Under the pieces are notes generated by a model. The model was not told the origin of the DNA. It saw only the letters and a list, made by a program, of their open reading frames with translations, and made no database searches. The position numbers and the translations under genes were made by a program. DNA of 64,000 bases from Eunapius fragilis (taxonomy: Eukaryota > Porifera > Demospongiae > Spongillida > Spongillidae), in contig OY811990.1 in NCBI GenBank assembly GCA_963681505.1, forward strand, positions 1,210,179 to 1,274,178, in the 5' to 3' direction. This document shows, piece by piece, positions 61,362 through 64,000 of the stretch; position 1 is the first letter of the stretch, and every line of letters starts with the position of its first letter.

Positions 61362-62605
61362 TAGAGAACAAAAAAACTCGTCCCCATCGTCCGTACCCAG
61401 TCCCACCTAAAATTTCTCCTCCGTCGGCTTCTTATTCTTCTTCTTCTTCTTCCTTCCGGAGAGTATAACGCACGACAGGAACGTTTGTATAGCATGCCAA
61501 GTGTACCAATCGCTTCAGGATGCGTCCGCAGGTTATCTTCGGGGGTCTGTTAGACGCCTAACTGTTCGGGCAATTAACTAAAGCGAATAGTACCTCATTT
61601 GGTATTCGGTTAAAAATACCCAATTACATCAGCTAGCTATTTTTAAATGCAATAATAGCCACGTGTCGTGGGCGTGATTCAAATTCCGCACGCTGTGGAA
61701 TAGGTATACGCACTGAATCCAAGAGCCTTTTCGGGTCCCTACGGCTCCATGTATAAATGTCCAACCATAATGCCAAATGGTTGAGAAACGGAATGGATCA
61801 GCGATAACGTTATAGGAAGGCTCCTGACGAATATTCAAGGTATCATTTTCTGCATGACGCCTGTGCGTTACTCTCAACTCTTATCATTCGTTACGCAGCT
61901 TGAAATGAAAGCCAAAACCACCATACACGTAAGTACCCGACACTATCGCATATAATTGTTTTGACCGAATTGATTTCTATACTATAGCTTCTTATATAGC
62001 ATAACTTTCGAATTCTGTCGGTGGAACTACATACGCGATCAGATACTACGGTATACAGTCTACAGCAGATAATGTGAAGCAAGAGGCTCCAATTAGAATG
62101 TGTCTCCCCCACACCACCGCCCTTACAGAAAAAAAACCCGGCAACAACTAGCCACTCGTACACCTACAGATATGCCAAACGAGTGCAATACAAGACACGA
62201 CAAGGTGTCAAGCGCGCTACTGAAAGGACCATCAAAGCGACCACCCCGAAGGTGCGTTACACCATGAATGTTGGATCTGGACATAAATTATAGCATGAAA
62301 GGTGTATCGCTAAAATATTTTATGCAACAGTTACAGCGGAAGATATTGCATCTCTCTCCGTGCTGTTGTTTGAAATATGTGCACGCTGTTCGCTGACAAC
62401 AATTTCGTAATAATGTTAATGTGTATTGTGGTGCATAATTTATATCTAATAGTATCAAAGTTGCTGATGACAACGTATTGTGGTTTATCTGATAATAGCG
62501 TGAGATCAGTGGGTACATGTAATCTTTGTCTGATGTATTATATGGCTTCACTTGCCAGTGGAGGATTTGTTTTAACTAATGGTTGTTTAAATCACCTGTT
62601 TCAGG

Positions 62606-62754
62606 TCCAGGTCCAGGAGTGGTTCCATGTCCAGCTGCAGGATTAGCTCCACCTGCTCTACCTGCTATATATCCTGGATATACAGAAGTATATCCTGGTC
62701 CAGAATATACAGCAGTATATCCTATACAAGAGTACATGCTCCTGGGTTATAAAT
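62606..62754 (+). CDS. Possible terminal exon, Pro/Tyr-rich tail
   Basis: After a good acceptor (ctgtttcag|GTCC) one frame gives GPGPGVVPCPAAGLAPPALP, then AIYPGYTEVYPGPEYTAVYP, a short end and a stop. The composition looks like a cytoplasmic Pro/Tyr-rich tail with PY-like motifs. A candidate upstream exon near 62172-62250 does not join in the required phase, so this is weak. Confidence 0.25.
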
Positions 62755-62930
62755 GAAATACTTGTACTTATTGTTTAAATAGTAATACTGTGTGTTTTAA
62801 TGGTACACCCACACCTCAAAAAATTGCATGGCCACGAGATTCTAAAATAAAACTGTCATTTGACATACTTGCTACATGGTTACTTTTCAAGAACTAAATA
62901 CAATACTAAATCTACCAAAAAATGTAGGAA

Positions 62931-63215
62931 ACAAGTGATAAAAACATTCTCTATGCGAGAAGGTTGGTGGTATATAGGAATCAAAGGCGGTGGTGGTGTA
63001 AAAAGCAAGGGAACAAGGATTGTGATTGAAAAGGAAAAATTAAATAGACCTATATTAGCACACACAGTTAAACATGACGACATGCTGCTAATATAGGTCT
63101 ATTTCTTTTTTCCTTTTCAATCACAATCCTTGTTCCCTTGCTTTTTACACCACCACCGCCTTTGATTCCTATATACCACCAACCTTCTCGCATAGAGAAT
63201 GTTTTTATCACTTGT
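62931..63215. mobile_element. Fold-back MITE, family 1, almost perfect hairpin
   Basis: 285 bp; ACAAGTGATAAAAACATTCT and AGAAGGTTGGTGGTATATAG, then GGTGGTGGTGTAAAAAGCAA, are mirrored by the right arm with hardly a mismatch over about 130 bp. The loop is about 25 bases. It is the youngest-looking copy in the window. Confidence 0.93.
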
Positions 63216-63816
63216 TTACATTTTTGCCACTTGCACCAGAATGTCCATACATCCGAGAAAGGAACTCATAGTCACCACTGAGAAACACACTGAACTTGTA
63301 GTCCCTTGTAAGTTAAGTAATATGTGACTTATTGACACAAAAATGTTCTTTCTTACTTCCACTTCATCATACAGATGTTGGTCACTTCACCTCTAAATCT
63401 GTCCAGTGCTACATGAAGATTGGAAAGTGTGTCACTTGCTTCAAAGCGTGAGAAAACACATGTATTGTAGATGGAGTTCGATACTTGGGTGTTGACAATC
63501 TGGAAGTTCATCTTAAAATAGCCACCACCCTTGTCACCGCCCAGGTGAGTGTGCCTTCCCAGCACATAAAATCTCTTATACAGTTATGTGAATAGATGGG
63601 ATCTGTCTTACATTTCATTCTGCTCAAGAAGTTGAATAACTTTCCTTGGAGACTGGGTGTATAGGCAAAAGCTGCCCCACATAGCTCATCCCCACCATTG
63701 CCCAGCTTAAAGGAAAATGGAGCTAGTTCCACCTCAAGGTTATCACCAACAAGCTTGTTGCTAAGGGCACGCTGCTTTCTCTCATTATGCAATACTCGAT
63801 CAATCTCGATCAATAT

Positions 63817-64000
63817 ATCGGAACCTACGCGAGTAGGTTCCATATAGGAATCCAACAGTATCATGAATGTCATTAAAAAAACGTCACTCACGTCTAGCGG
63901 GACATTTAAGAATCGGGTCACTTTGCTCTTAGTGGCATTCGAGCGATATAAAAAAGGACAACAGTTCTGCGTTGTATTTGTGTCACAAGACGGTGTACTT
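63817..64000. repeat. Direct repeat, copy 2 (runs to the window edge)
   Basis: Same sequence as 61177-61361, truncated by the end of the window, so its true length is unknown. It lies inside the same transposon-type coding block. Confidence 0.95.

Larger units (their letters stand above)
59860..64000 (-). mobile_element. Unclassified transposon-type gene, multi-exon, partly duplicated
   Basis: Minus-strand coding blocks match a multicopy protein type of aquatic invertebrates that I remember only as uncharacterised and transposon-associated. They are CCPFLYRSNATKSEV with RFLNVPLDVSD (63921 side and again at about 61330-61240), KLVGDNLEVELAPF, GGDKGGGYFKMNFQIVNTQ with RFEASDTLSNLHVALDRF (63550-63360), AVADVTCPAIREPCMPPALD (61110-61040), ELECLLQEEDMIQKV (about 60680), ITELEERINKGFKVDDGPSM (about 60480-60420) and LYTKFQTILLQFSKCHSLYD (about 60200-60130). 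At least one in-frame stop (after the STQF block near 60320) suggests decay. Exons could not be joined reliably and no terminal repeats were found. The true right end lies outside the window. Confidence 0.45.

Overview
This is eukaryotic, very probably early-branching metazoan DNA; a demosponge such as an Amphimedon relative is my best guess, by inference only. Reasons: spliced genes with GT-AG introns from about 50 bp to several kb, intronless 7TM receptors of cAMP-receptor-like type, animal-type SAM-HECT, EF-hand and TAF1C-like genes, dense MITEs and retroelement tails, much TGCATGCA and ACATGTA-type sequence, an AT-rich background and a 200-base assembly gap. Nothing looks bacterial.

Layout. 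1-2.2 kb (minus): a multi-exon Plavaka-like transposase gene running off the left edge. 2.2-4.9 kb: non-coding, with fold-back MITEs. 4.9-6.9 kb (minus): a two-exon EF-hand gene with a one-base frameshift. 7-17.4 kb: repeat-rich DNA (a TIR element, tandem 0.57 kb units, a gap, a 1.4 kb inverted-repeat element) with one possible first exon. 17.4-27.7 kb (minus): a complete nine-exon SAM-HECT ubiquitin ligase gene whose 5.5 kb second intron is a compound tandem array. 27.8-29.3 kb (plus): an intact two-exon DDE integrase-like gene, head to head with the SAM-HECT gene, 152 bp between start codons. 30-34.3 kb: retroelement 3' tails. 35.7-36.25 kb: CpG-rich repeats and about 49 ACGC units. 36.5-39.4 kb: a hairpin MITE, a non-LTR tail and a Gypsy relic. 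39.5-42.5 kb: a 3.06 kb element with TA target duplication and half-kb inverted ends, holding a relic of the same integrase family. 43-46 kb: a palindromic MITE and weak exons. 46.3-50.8 kb (plus): two tandem intronless GPCR genes. 52.0-58.7 kb (minus): a 19-exon gene reconstructed in frame as a TAF1C-like Pol I factor, many of its introns filled with simple repeats. 59.8-64 kb (minus): an unclassified transposon-type gene with a direct repeat at 2,640 bp spacing.

Gene relations. GPCR2 and the TAF1C-like gene converge. The SAM-HECT and integrase genes share one short intergenic region and could be co-expressed. A self-contained mobile or domesticated integrase plus ubiquitin-ligase pair is the most interesting hypothesis here, but it is unproven. 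Splice models were built by hand from consensus sites and reading-frame continuity, without transcripts.
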